The notes under the pieces are model-generated. The model did not search any database, had not been told where the DNA came from, and worked only from the letters and a program-made list of their open reading frames with translations. From NCBI GenBank assembly GCA_914767715.1, contig OU612069.1, forward strand, positions 2,418,001-2,482,000: 64,000 nt of DNA. Reading direction: 5' to 3'. The position numbers were made by a program, and so were the translations under genes. Positions 1-13,987 of this stretch are shown here, in pieces (the first letter of the stretch is position 1; the number at the start of each line of letters is the position of its first letter). The stretch comes from Membranipora membranacea (Eukaryota; Bryozoa; Gymnolaemata; Cheilostomatida; Membraniporidae).

Positions 1-218
1 AGTCAAAAAAATCAGTTAAATTCATCGACCGAACTTATGGCGGGGATTGCCAATGACTTCATACTTTGATAGTTAAAAGGAGGATTTGCCTGTGAGCTTA
101 GGCTACTGACTCAGGTAAAACCTGAGGAGAAAGTCACAATTTCTTTCAGCTTGGAGAATTGATGATTGCCATGAAGAGTCAGTTGAGCTGGTATCTAATG
201 TATATCCTCTATTTTTAG

Positions 219-1745
<1,527 letters not shown>

Positions 1746-2105
1746 GTAATTATATCATAACATATTATATGTTTTATATTATTACATATATTATTGTATT
1801 ATTATCACATGCCTCTTCCCGATGCATGGACGGTGAGAATCTTAACATGAAGCATGTTCTTGACTTGTCTGATTCCATGATCATGGGCCGTAAAACAAAC
1901 CTTGACAGTGTACTATATAGATCATTAGCTCTATGACACTAAGTTCATAGGTAGGTATATGCTGGTCAATATTTTTTCTTTGCACTTGCAGAGCAGTAAT
2001 CATTGGATTAAGCATACTATATGCATTTCTTAACAACAGTTTTTATTTTATGAGGAATGAGGTGTTCGAATCAACCCAACCATATCAACCTTGTTTATTT
2101 GTTAG

Positions 2106-3146
2106 ATCAAAAACCGACGACCATGCCGATAACTACAACTACCACAGAGACATCAACTACTGCTCTGCTAACTACCTCCAGAGCACCTTGTCCTGACAGT
2201 GACATGACATTCTATGTGACATCTGGAGAAAGCGTTTGTGGATGCAGGTCCCGATCAACAGATTGGATTTGCTGTCGGTAGTCATGTGATTCATAGAGGC
2301 AACTGTACTATTAATATTACAGTCATTCATAATTGTAAGCAACAACAACATAAGTGGTTTATTACCAATTTTAAGCATCCATAAAAGAATGCATTGATAT
2401 TGTAATCAATAGCCTGGTCGGTAGACAAGAACGCTGTCTGCTGTGAATGAAGGAAATACTTCTTTGTTGTCGCAATGCAATTTATGTTATTTTTTTATTC
2501 ATGCTTGTGTTTTAATTTATTTTATCAATAAAAGTTATAACATTTTTTACCAACAGCTACTACGTTGACACGACAATGACTTTTGTAACTTTGCCAGGGA
2601 GGCTGCCGAGGATATCAACAGCTAAAAGTACATCATATGTTACACCGGAACCACAATCTACAGAAGGTTATTATTCCTATTTACTATTTCTGGCTTAAGA
2701 CTCTCTTCCCCTCTACACGCATTGTTACCCAACTGCAGGCAAACTGGTAGAAACCTTTTATTTTTTGGCTGATCAGTCATTTTCACTCTCCTTTCAATGA
2801 AATAAACTAAATCAGAAATGACATATTATCAATGCATAACAAATATTGTTCTCCCTGAATGCACAAATCTTGCTAAATTATGATTCCATCAGTGAAGTTA
2901 AATGCAAAATAGCAAACCCACTCAATAAATATTTTTCCTTGTTTATTTTCAGAGGGAAACTTCGCAAACACAGCCGGAAAGTCAGCAGAACAACCTGGCA
3001 TATCGAATCTAAATGTTGCATTTATATCTTCAGTTGTTGGGATTATAGTGGTGATTTCTGTTTTGGTATTTGCTGCTTATGTCATCAGACTGAGGATCAT
3101 CACCAACAAAAGGAATGATTTACTTCCCTCTCTTATCAAATGTTAA
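2106..3146 (+). pseudogene. Frameshifted paralogue of the NHL gene's stalk/HYR-like modules, with a TM exon
   Basis: Exon 1 (2106-2334) encodes a Thr-rich stalk (PTTMPITTTTTETSTT), then a module starting CPDSDMTFYVTSGE, clearly related to the exons at 16927-17520 and 17758-17928. A net one-base shift after TSGE breaks the frame. Beyond it the relative's frame resumes as AFVDAGPDQQIGFAVGSHVI and ends with NCTINITVIHN at a phase-1 donor (gtaagc), as in the relatives. Exon 2 (2557-2666) looks like a decayed second module or Ser/Thr stalk. Joined in phase 1 it hits TGA quickly, while another frame stays open. Exon 3 (2953-3146) encodes a linker, one strong hydrophobic segment (about 25 residues, VAFISSVVGIIVVISVLVFA), a basic tail and stop. 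Probably a decaying type I membrane paralogue. It could still be expressed in part if an alternative splice skips the shift. Confidence 0.6.
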
Positions 3147-3251
3147 ACGCTGAACGCTGACAAAACTGAAGTAATGAGTTTTATCTTAGACCCTGTTATT
3201 TTTTAAAGGCGCTTGTATCAGTGCATAAAAGTTTTTTAAGTTTCTGGGTGC

Positions 3252-3372
3252 CCTCTCTCGCCCTCTCTCGCCCTCCCTCCCTCCCTCCCTCCCTCCCTCC
3301 CTCCCTCCCTCCCTCCCTCCCTCCCTCCCTCCCTCCCTCCCTCCCTCCCTCCCTCCCTCCCTCTCTCTCCCT
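3252..3372. repeat. CCCT tetranucleotide microsatellite
   Basis: About 25 uninterrupted CCCT units, with variant ctctcg units at the left edge and ctct units at the right. ORFs over it (Pro/Ser- or Gly/Arg/Glu-rich) are artefacts of the repeat. Confidence 0.97.
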
Positions 3373-4330
3373 ACCAGTGCTCACAGTTTCACCAACCTTT
3401 AAATGTTCCGTAACCTACCCAGGTAGGCCACTGAAAAATATGTTTCCTTTGAAGTAGCTATATTTACTGCAATCAGCTGATTGTGCAAGTTGTCTGCTAG
3501 TGCTACTGTTAGGTCCATCACCTCTATATATTTCCCCATTGCTTTATATGCAAACTATGTTTACTTGTCAGAATTTTTCAGTGGCCCCTTATATAAGACC
3601 ATTGCAATTTTCACATATTTCCGGTCAAACTTACATCAACCCACCCGTATGCATTAATCATCCTAAAATGATTTTGCAAAGAGAATTTCAAACTTCATGT
3701 CAATTAATTCCTATTGCATATAAACCTGATGTTATTGTCATTGTTTTTGAGAACCAGAGGACAGCCAGCTAGGCAAACTTTAAACAGTAAAGTAAGAAAG
3801 AAGGTGTTGTAGCTTTAGCTACTTCTATACTCTGCAAGCAGAGTCTCTCAGTCTATCACTCATCTTACCGCTGGTTCTGTTTGTATGGCATTGGGTGAGT
3901 CTGTGCGGCACAACCCTTACGCAACCAGTATATCTACCCTTAATCAGCGGCGGGACTCAAACCCATTGACTTCAGAAGCGTTGAGAGGTGAACACCTTTA
4001 CCAATACCTTTGTAAATATCAAGGATGCCTTGTAAATGAATAATGAAGTTTGTTACAAACATAAAAAATTATCAATCCATCATGTAATAAATAATCACGG
4101 AGGCTTTTAGGCCAGCAGCAGCACCTCACTATTGTTTCATTGTGTGTAAGGATGATGAACAGAGAAAATTAATAGCAAATAATCAAATGATATTTATTAT
4201 TGTTTGGATTTTTGAAGTGGTACTATTCCATAAGTGGGGCAATAAATAATGTTTTGCTAAAATTATTTTCTGATGCAGATTCTACAATATTTCTGCAGAA
4301 CTAACTTACAAAAGTTACTTGGCAACATTT
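3373..4330. other. No gene recognised
   Basis: AT-rich sequence without coding signal that I can support. A 90-codon plus-strand ORF at 3500-3772 has no recognisable motif and lacks splice support, so I treat it as chance. Confidence 0.6.
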
Positions 4331-4331
4331 A

Positions 4332-4467
4332 GCCAATCAAAATGGATAATTTTGAAGATTAGCCAATGACAGTGCAGAGAATTTTTGTTTATAAAAGATG
4401 GCCGCCAACCATGAGGCTTGCTGCATCAATTCCCACAACACAGAGGATATGATAAAATCCACTGATT
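4332..4467 (+). promoter_or_regulatory. Candidate promoter: two CCAAT boxes, TATA-like box and a short ATG ORF
   Basis: Two agccaat motifs lie at about 4333 and 4359, followed by tataaaag at about 4391 and then atggccgccaaccatgagg. The ATG at 4399 opens a 23-codon ORF (MAANHEACCINSHNTEDMIK...) ending at a TAA near 4466. A second frame opens right after it. The spacing suggests a core promoter with a first exon, but there is no transcript evidence and the TATA-to-ATG distance is very short. Confidence 0.3.
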
Positions 4468-5531
4468 AAATTGTCACAACAGCAACTGGACAATGCTCTG
4501 AGCAAAGCTGAGGGTTGGGTTTTGCTAGACAAACAGCCTGAGCAGCAGGAAGCTACTGAATTACTCTGGATCAGAGAGATAAGCTACCATCATAATGCAT
4601 ATGATCAATGAACCTTAGTTAATTGATATGATCATGATCATGGGATATATTGTGATAGAATGGAGAATTATGACAATAGAAATGAACATTCTTTCTATGC
4701 TCACAAAATCTGCTATCTGAGATTTGCATAACAAAACTAGTAGCTGCACAGAAAGCCCACACCAGGAAAAATGTGAGTGTTAACATGAATGATTGTGATA
4801 GTTTACTTCACTTTCAGGTTTCAATGTTTTTGTTTACTACAAACAAGTACATTTATTTGTTTATTTCATGAACATACTAGTGTCTCTTCTAGTACTAGTA
4901 GCCTATCCTCATCCCAGGTGTTTCAATGTGATGGTAGGTTATCAATATTATTAGAAAATCAATAATTTGAAAGGATTGGGTTTATGTAAAAAAATAGGTC
5001 TATGGAATTGTTGACCTTACTTTCAGCAAAGAGTAACTTCGCTATTACAGCTTACTCCAGTCCAAATCACAGGCCTTCTGTAGTTGGTGCAAGTCCAGTG
5101 GTCGAGTGCCCCAGTGGCCAAGGCCTAAGAGAGAAAAGGCCTCGACCACTGGGGCACTCGACCACTGGACTTTCACCAACTACAGAAGGACTGTGGTCCA
5201 AATCACTACATTTAAAGCATGCCAGTTACTCATCAGCCTTTTAATGCTAGTGGGACTGGATTGCTGTTACTACTAACAAGGCGTAACACTTCTGTTAGCA
5301 TTATTAGTAGTGTTAATGTGTTGTGATAGCAGTGTTATCAAACTATCATTTATGTATTTAGAATGAAGATACATCTAGTAGTGATGATGACAACGGAAAC
5401 AAGGCGACAGCTTGGTCACTCTTTACTGTTAAGTGTTTATGAATTACAGATGCTCGATTCTTTTTTTTTCAGCTGGCTTGTACCAAGCGGCTCAAGCTTA
5501 TGAAATAGAGAGCTTACTATTATATATTTGA
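4456..5531 (+). other. Possible broken or small gene (three exon-like pieces)
   Basis: Piece 1 (about 4456-4613) reads KLSQQQLDNALSKAEGWVLL then DKQPEQQEATELLWIREISY to stop. It follows the ATG ORF at 4399 but in another frame. Piece 2 begins after tatttag at about 5361: an acidic stretch, NEDTSSSDDDNGNKATAWSL. Piece 3 follows a strong poly-T acceptor at 5473 and reads either GLYQAAQAYEIESLLLYI or LACTKRLKLMK before a stop. The composition is protein-like, but phases do not join cleanly and no family is recognised. It may be a pseudogene or an untranslated transcript. Confidence 0.25.
5074..5189. repeat. Hairpin: 53-bp inverted repeat with 10-base loop
   Basis: Left arm 5074-5126 and right arm 5137-5189 are near-perfect reverse complements (a few mismatches near the loop) around the loop aagagagaaa. 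The arms are GC-richer than the surroundings and themselves contain a repeated ccagtggtcgagtgcccc/ccactggggcactcgacc motif. Confidence 0.92.
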
Positions 5532-6349
5532 AAACTCTGATGATGTGGCAAGAGAAGCACACTACCCTCAAATACTATTCCAGGAAGACTTATGAAAGGT
5601 GAAGGATAGTTCAAAACCTTGAAAACTCTAGAGGAGTAAATAGTTTGCTGGAGGAGATGTTCACCATTTCACACACTCCTAAGACAGGTGACATCCAAGC
5701 CTTACTTCATTTAAACTCTCACCTCAGCTTGCCAAAAGTTAGTGCTAGCTAACATTAAGTCGCCCATAAACTAGCTAAACTAAGCCAAATATTACTCCTC
5801 TGGGGTAACTATAGGTTATTTCTGTAGTGTTATAACTATGTCAGCATCTATGTTTTATTTAAAGAAGAGTCTGCTTGTAAAATATGTGTAGGCTGATGTC
5901 ATAGGTCTAAGCAGTTGACATCCATAACAAGAAAACCATAACCCCCCTTCCTCCCCCCCGTGTTTATATATCTACTTGCTTGTAATACGAATAACATATT
6001 CCTCCAACAGATTTGTTTTGCAAGCTTTTTAACTTCGCTGCTAAATGTGATGCGAGATAGAATCATTTTTTGTTCAAAGGTTGTTCTACCTCCTGCTGTT
6101 AACTTGAGTTGAGATCCAGTTATGCGATTATATTTCCGCTCCTAAATCTTGAGTTTCATCATTCTTTCAGTGATACAGCAAAGGAGGAAGAACCACGCAA
6201 AAAGGATTAAAATAACTATTCCGATCATAGATCATTGCCAAAGTCCAAGACTAAGAAGCACCAAATTTAACAAGATGACCAAGTACAAAAATATTCTGCA
6301 TGCATTTGTGTCAAAGCATGTTTTCACATGAATTTTATATTCTTGATGT
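5532..6349. other. No gene recognised
   Basis: AT-rich sequence with a C-tract near 5944-5958. ORFs here are short and featureless. Confidence 0.6.
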
Positions 6350-6850
6350 CCTTTGTTGCATGCCCACACGTTGACATAGGTCACATTGCAGGTATGTGTT
6401 TTACTGCTGTATATATTCATTTGATACAGGCTTGTACCATTGTCTACTTTCCAATTGGTCAATGAAGAGGATTTGTATCTTGAATGTATTTATCAATACT
6501 GGTTTTCACAGCAGGAAATACTCCTTTTTTTAGCTTTTCTTCTTGTTTACCCAGGTCATATTATTGTTGGTATTCACTTATTGTATTTTTATGTAACAAT
6601 TTTATATATGTTTGTACATATATCTCACCTTCCAATTAGTCATTGACTGGATTTTTACCTTGATAAAGAATGTATTATATCAATACAGGTTTTCGATGCA
6701 TTTGATAAGCACATTAGTTCGTCTTTCTTTGCTTTCTTTCACGCTGACACTGGTCACATTGTGGATATATCTTTGTTTATACTGGTGTGTACTTGTATTG
6801 CACCTCTCAATAAGTCAATAAAGAGGATCTGTTTGTGCCTTGGTAAATAA
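6350..6850 (+). repeat. Three diverged tandem copies of a ~170-bp unit
   Basis: Starts near 6350, 6530 and 6715. Shared landmarks are ggtcacattg/ggtcatatt, cttgtac or tttgtacat followed by ccaattggtcaatgaagagg-like sequence, and a closing tgtatttatcaatactgg. The AT-rich ORFs over this array follow the repeat period and are not genes. Confidence 0.7.
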
Positions 6851-7073
6851 TCCACATACAGAATGCTCATTAAAAACGAAATTTTGCAACTTTTTTGTCT
6901 TTTCTTAGCCTCTGTAGAAAGAATATGCACTCAGAGAGTTATGAACTTTACATAATTGGATTCGCAGCGAAATTCGGGTCTAGTTTCACTCAATTCTAGG
7001 TAACCCCTGAGAGATAATTATTATTAAATGCAATTTTTTGATCACTCATTGGCAAGAAGTTTCTGGACTCAAC

Positions 7074-8286
7074 CTGTTTTTCGCATCTTAACAGTTTTTC
7101 ACATCTTAACTGGATCCACCCTGTCCCCATATATTCCCAATTTATAATTAGACTGCTACCAGTTATTTTATAATAGGGTCTTCTTATAAAAAGATAATGA
7201 AAATCACATATGAAATTTGTTTATCGCTGTTATTCTGGAAAGGTTGCGCAAAACCTATTTTTATGCCACAACTGTGTTTGAGGGGTGTCTACAATCTGTC
7301 TGTAAAACGTCAATAGATGGATTTAGCAGTATGATATTTTCTCAAAAACCACTCAAGATATGCATGATATTGATAAAAAAAAATCAATGACGCCAATTCA
7401 TTCTATGATCTTTGCCGAAAGAAGTTAAATGGTAAAAAACGCTCTATATACCCCCTTTTCCACGTTTCTTACTTGGATCCGCCCCCTTTTGCCCCATTTG
7501 TAAAATAGTACATATGCGCCATCAGAACGGCCATAAAAAACTACCCCAGACAAAAGCGGTGGATGCTCATGTTTGAAGGCCGGTTTGCATTGTACGCAAT
7601 TGTGTGGATACCTTCAATGCGACAATGGCAGGGACGACACTCAGCAAGATGAGCATGACCAAATTACTGATGATGAAGACCTTGACCTTTAAACTAGTAT
7701 GAATTTGCATCCTTTCCTTGTTTTGTTTTAGCAGTGATACTTATGTGCTCTTTAAAATAGCTATTAAATTCAAAATACATAATCAGATTACACGTTTTAC
7801 CAGAATAAAACTTCATAAACGTTTACCTGTTTTTCACATCCCAACTGGATCCACCCCTTTCTCATATATTCTCAATTTTTTATTACACTGCTACCAGATA
7901 CTTTATGATGGGGTCTTTTTATAAACAAATCATGAAAAATGACATGAGAAGTACATTTATCACTGTTATTCTTGCACGCTTGCACAAAACCTATTATTAT
8001 GTCGCAACTGTGTTCGAGGGGTGACTACAATTTGTCTGTAAATCGTCAACCATTGGGTTTAGCTGTATGATATTTTCCCAAAAACTACTCAAGATATGCA
8101 TGATATTGATAAAAAAAATTCAATGACACTGCTTCATTCTATGAACTTTTCCAAGAGAAGTTAAATTCCAAAAAACGCCCTTTTAACCCCCTTTTCCGTG
8201 TTTCTTACTTGGATTCGCCCCTTTTTGCCCCATTTGTGAAATGGTACATATGCGTCATCAGAACGGCCATAAAAAACTACACCAGA
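7074..8286 (+). repeat. Direct repeat pair of ~470 bp (7074-7550 and 7826-8286)
   Basis: Both copies begin cctgtttttc(a/g)catc and end gccatcagaacggccataaa-like, and align through their whole length with scattered substitutions. Each copy contains two ggatcc-bearing landmarks (actggatccaccc near the start, cttggat(c/t)cgccc near the end), and both keep tatgcatgatattgataaaa. The 275-bp spacer holds unrelated unique sequence. No terminal inverted repeats or ORF are evident. Probably a dispersed repeat family member duplicated locally. Confidence 0.85.
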
Positions 8287-9289
8287 TACAGTCTTCAATT
8301 TTCTCTGTTCAAGACACTTACGCAGATGTTATTTTTAGAGCCTTTTATGTATAGCCGCTGCTGGCCTATTTGTATAATTGTAAGCGATGCTGAATTGACG
8401 GGTTTTTTGTATGTACACATAAAGTACTTTTTCTCATTGAACTATTTTGCCTTATACCAACGCATAGGTGCCTGTGAATCCTAAAAAAAGACAATCATCA
8501 TGCTCCCTAATAATGTGCAGCCAGCTGTCCTACAAAACTTAGATGCTTTTCCTTATATTATGTCATTTGTTGAAAATGTACGCTTATTGATGGCTGAGAC
8601 AAGCTGCCTTGGTTAAATCTTTGAAGATAACAGACTTGCCATACAAAATTAATGTTAAGTGAAACTGCTCTTTTGAATGACTTTGTATCAAATAATTACC
8701 ACCATTATACAGGGCAGGTATGCTCTCTGTATAAAATCTATTACGCAAGCGTACGCATAAAAGCTACCATGTTGTATATAGTTGGTACTAGCCACGGAAT
8801 TATACTGTTAGAGTTGTGCGGTATCAGTAAATTATTTGCATTTAAGTTGAATTTGACTTATAGCAGGAGGTAATATGCTCTCGAGGCGGCTCAATCATCC
8901 AATGCTTATGAGACATTGCAATGTGCAATTTACTACAAAGGGATAGACGGCTCAAGAATCATATGTCTCGATGGGTGCAACACTTAACAATTGATTATTC
9001 CATTCCTTCCTTACTTTCGGTCCTGCAATCCCCTCACATGCATGCTATGGATATACGGTTTAATAACAGGCTGAGATATCTGAAGAGCAACTCAAAATTT
9101 ATCTATAGATAGTATCTTGTTGTTAGGTTGTGCCTGAGAATAAGAGTTCATAACATTAACTAAGTTGATGTTGATTAAATAGGAGAGTGGCTTAGCTATG
9201 GCGTCGCCCCAATAACAAGCACAAGGTCAGCAGTATTTGTAGAGCTTGCTTCAAGAAAATTCAAGATTCACAACTTGATGAGTTGATTG
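8287..9289. other. No gene recognised
   Basis: AT-rich sequence with only short, unsupported ORFs on both strands. Confidence 0.6.
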
Positions 9290-12200
9290 ACACTGCGTTT
9301 CATACCCAAGAATTGTCTGACAATTCTGTACAATTCTAGAATTGTCATAAACTGACCTATATATCATTACCCAACCAGCAACCATTATTGTGTAATTAAC
9401 CCTGCCTGCTAAATAAATTACTTTCATTATTGATATTGTATAGCCATAGTATAAGCCTTTACAGTTCTAGTCAATATCATACAATTGGATATGCTGTAAT
9501 GAATAGATATTGCTGTGCAAGGTAGCATCAAAATCTATATTGCAGGAGGCTTTTCGTATCATCATGATGGAAAATGAAAGCATTCCATTTGAATAGTTGG
9601 CTCACAATTTTTGTAAGCACGGAAAACTCTTAGTAATGAGTATGATGACGCGACAAAATACTTATGTTCAACTCTTCTGTGTTGTACCATACCCTACGTT
9701 ATATTTTGTGCAATCTGTTGATATTGGGAGCAACTGCATAAATAGAATACATCAGCTAAACTATGCTAGCAGAATTATCAGAAAACTTTGCTACTAATAA
9801 AAATGTACAACGTCGCTCCCCAGATGAGCGAGGAATTACTTTGTATCAGCTGTCCTACATGCCTAAGTGGAGAGAAGTGATATGTGAATGAGGCCATATT
9901 ATCCACAGAACCACTGACTACTGAAAATATGCTGACTGATGCTAAAAAAACTCAAACTTGGTGTCACAGCAAGTAGTATGAGTGCTGATTATTGGCATAG
10001 TCTAAATTACGCCCCTTGTGATTATTGAGAGTGAATAGCTTTCAGCTATTTCTATTTGTTGGACAAAGATGCTCTGAGCATGGAGTTAGCTCTGAATGTT
10101 ATGGTATGTGGGCTGAGGGAGGCAAAGGTAAATCAACTATCGTAAGCCTGGTATATATTCATTACCTGTCTACAAAGGAGCTCTTGATGTTTTACTATAT
10201 AATTCTCAGCCATCTCAGTTATATGGTGTACAAGAAGCAATTCTGGCATAGTTCTGTCTCACTCTTGGATGGTAGTTCCCTAGTAGGTGTTGGCACTAGT
10301 ACAGATAGTATTAAAATGTTAGACTAGTGGCAACACCGTTTAATGTAATAAATTTTAATCTGTCAGCTTGAGTGCCACAAGCAGGGAGATTGGCCAATAA
10401 CAGGCATAATTACATAACTACCTTGATATCCTTGTTGTCAAATTTTTTAATTCTCCAATTAAGTATAATTAATACTGTTTGTTAATCCTTCACACACATT
10501 CCATTGCACTTGTAACAAGTCATCATGACACACTTGTGGAATCAGAGAGACAGGAGTCATTGTAAGCTGCCCTAACTTCCTGTCTTTTGCCGCTGATAAT
10601 GACTGCCGTGAATTTTTAATTTCGCGAATATTCATTTTTATAATGATGGTTTGTTTGGGTGTAAGTGCAATCATGATCATTCTTTGACGGAAGAGTGAGG
10701 GGGCGGGAAGTTGTAACATTTTATACAAAATTCTATCAGGCAGATTAAACAGTGCATTGTAGCCATTAATTGAATATTATGGTATATGGGTAGAGAGAAG
10801 CAAGAGTAAATCTAACAGGCCTATCATTCGATGACACAATAGAACTGTTTGTACAGAATGTCTGGTGGTCACTGTAAATTCTAAATTTATCAATGCAGCC
10901 GATAATAATAATCTGAGAGCTTTGAAAGATTATCTGCCAAAAGGCTGTCCAGGCAATAATTTATCGCTTTAAAATTTAACAGCTGTAATGGCCCTGCAAG
11001 CCCCTAATCTGAATTTGTTGAAATGATTGGAATTTCAGGTTGATAGAACCTTTAACATACCAAACTCTTTGATGCATACAATTAATGGCTACAGTGTACA
11101 GTTTGATCATTTTCACTGAGATTAGCTTATTATTGAATTTGAACAAGATTCTCACAGTGTCATCTGCCAATTGTTTACCTTTCAATTAACATCAACATCT
11201 TAGCCAAGCATAATTGGATGTATTGTTGGTATCCAAGTTATTTACCCATGAAGTCATAATCAAGATAAGCCAGTAAGAATGTTAATTTTGTTTACACTGG
11301 CATTCATAGGCACCTTCACAGAACTTATGAGGTACCAGTAGATTTGTAAATGAACCACCCTGTGGATAAACACACAGATTATCATATAATGCTGGCTCAA
11401 CTCTTGAAGTTGACCAAGAAGCGCGGAATATCAATGAAACTTTTGTGCAAATACTGGAGAATAAGGGCGCCAGAGAATTTAAGGTTTTTTGCGAGGCAAT
11501 CTCATTCTTGGCATAATAACTCTGTACAATGATCAGCTTTGATGCAGAGTTTGGTAAAATAATTTGATAAAAATATACAAATGGAATTTGGACAATTATC
11601 TAGTTTTTTGCATAAAATGTTACAACTTCCCGCCCCTCACTCTTCTGACAAAGAATGATCATGATTGCAATCACACCATAACAACCATCTTTATAAAAAT
11701 GAATATTCGCGAAATTTAAAACTCAATTCATTATCAGCAGCAAAAGACAGGAAGTTAGGTCAGCTTACAATGACTCCTGTCTCTCTGATTCCACAGGTGT
11801 GTCATGATGACTTGTTACAAGTGCAATGGAATGTGTATGAAGGATTAACAAACAGTGTTAATTATACTTAATTGTACAATTAAAAATTTTGACAACAAGG
11901 ATATCAAGGTAATTATGTAATTATGCCTGTTATTGGCTAACCTCCCTGCTTGTGGCACTCAAGCTGACAGATTAAAATTGATTACTTTAAACGGTGTTGC
12001 CACTAGTCTGACATTTTAATACTATCTGTACTAGTGCCAACACCTACTAGGGAACTACCATCCAAGAGTGAGAGAGAAATATGCCAAAATTGCTTCCTGT
12101 ACACCGTATAACTGAGATGGCTGAGAATTATATAGTACAACATCAAGAGCTCCTTTGTAGACAGGTAATGAATATATACCAGGCTTACGATAGTTGATTT

Positions 12201-12822
12201 ACCTTTGCCTCCCTCAGTCCACATACCATAACATTCAGAGCTAACTCCATGCTCAGAGCATCTTTGGCCAACAAATAGAAATAGCTGAAAGCAATTCAAT
12301 CTCAATAATCACAAGGAGCGTAGTTTAGACTATGCCAATAATCAGTACTCATACAACTTGCTGTGACACCAAGTTTAGGTTTTTTTAGCATCAGTCAGCA
12401 TATTTTCAGTAGTCAGTGGTTCTGTGGATAATATGGCCTTATTCACATAACACTTCTCTCCACTTAGGCATGTAGGACAGTTGATACAAAATAATTCCTC
12501 GCTCATCTGGGGAGCGACGTTGTACATTTTTATTAGTAGCAAAGTTCTGATCTGAACCTGGGCCTCCCGCAATATAGATTTTGATGCTACCTTTCACAGC
12601 AATATCTATTCATTACAGCATATCAAATTGTATGATATTCACTAGAACTGTAAAGGCTTATACTATGGCTATACAATATCAATAATGAAAGTAATTTATT
12701 TAGCAGGCAGGGTTAATTACACAATAATGGTTGCTGGTTGGGTAATGATATATAGGTCAGTTTCTGACAATTCTAGAATTGTACAGAATTGTCAGACAAT
12801 TCTTGGGTATGAAACGCAGTGT
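9290..12822. repeat. Large inverted duplication (arms 9290-10730 and 11606-12822, 875-bp spacer)
   Basis: The arms start at acactgcgtttcatacccaag on the left and end at its reverse complement on the right. The inner ends are gttgtaacattttatacaaaa and its complement. Long stretches are about 95 percent identical by eye. The left arm carries about 224 extra bases (about 9555-9780) absent from the right. Two ORFs survive in both arms. One is a 100-codon ORF (10025-10327 + and 12003-12305 -) containing QRCSEHGVSSECYGMW. The other is an inner ORF (10459-10728 - and 11665-11871 +) containing SLSAAKDRKLGQLTMTPVSL and PQVCHDDLLQVQWNV. Smaller readings such as VQRRSPDERG followed by LYQLSYMPKWREV are also conserved. 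No terminal repeats of a known transposon were found. Confidence 0.9.
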
Positions 12823-13987
12823 GAGTTGCGTCACTTTGATATTAATCATATGATCTCATCATTAATGGTTTCTCCAAGTTAATGACATCAGGTATTTAGG
12901 GCAGTTTACGGATAGAAGTTAGACACTGCAAAACTCTTATCGCTAGTATGTAAGGTTGAGGTAGGTTGATGTCATGAGATCTATGCAATGCAGTCGAATA
13001 AAAAATAGCTAATAAAAAATAGGCTAAAATTGATACAGACTTAGACTTATAAACATCAGGCCCCTTGATAAACCTCATCAACAATTGCAGCTACAGGTAT
13101 AATTGATACACCATTGATAACACCATGAGAATTGTGTGCTGTTAGAGAGATATTGATGACAAACAAAGAGTTGTCATCGCTTGTTATCATTTTAGCTCAA
13201 TTGATGCAACAGACTCAGACTTGTAAACATCAGGCCTCATCAAGTGAAACTTAGGCAGGCATGCCAACATTTACATTCCTTTTGGTAGAATTTAAGTTTG
13301 TTGCCTCCTGTAACATTTACAGTGATATACGAATCATTGTATTAGCATGATTGAGTACTGAGCAGTGAAAGTTTCACCTGTCCTTCTAATCAGGTCTCTG
13401 ACGCACACAGCAGTACCCTGGTTCAATATTGGGGACTTTGTTAAAACAGGATAAAGGATTTTGTCCAATATAGCTACCTTCAAATGTTCACACTGATAAG
13501 AGATTCCTACGTCAACAGTATTCAGTACCAGGCAGAGAAAGGTTTACTCGGCTCTCTTATCTAAAGATTGAAACACATAAAAGATAACTAGTTATATATA
13601 GTCACCGCTAACTAAATACCTCTGCAGCAGGTTTATGTTCACTGCCAGTTCTTTCGCTTACCGTACTTAGGAGAGACTAGAGGTGTAGAGCAAATACTAC
13701 TATATTCCCATGAAAATCTTTGGCCTGTCAAGAATTATGAAATTTAGAATTTATATTCGACTATTACCACAAAAATTGATAAGTGAGTATTTTGAAAAGT
13801 TTTAGTACATGAGATAACAAGCATTGCTTGCTTTAACCCAGACATAACATCTACAGAATGAATGCGCAGAGGGTCTCAATGGGGGATCAGTATTCCTTTT
13901 ATATGGGTGATGTCCCCTCCCCAACCTAAAGTACCTTTTTTATTTCTTTTGTGAGAAACTTAATTAATACCATCATTGTTTTGACAG
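12823..13987. other. No gene recognised; one diverged copy of the 20-23 kb repeat family
   Basis: At about 13365-13560 the text gagcagtgaaagtttcacctg...tctgacgcacacagcag...gataagag resembles the units at 20.6-23.6 kb (for example 23270-23320). The rest is AT-rich, without supported coding. Upstream exons of the next gene may lie here, but I could not identify them. Confidence 0.5.

Noticed and set aside
3196-3457. Gly/Arg/Glu and Pro/Ser repeat proteins
   Set aside because: Pure translation of the CCCT microsatellite.
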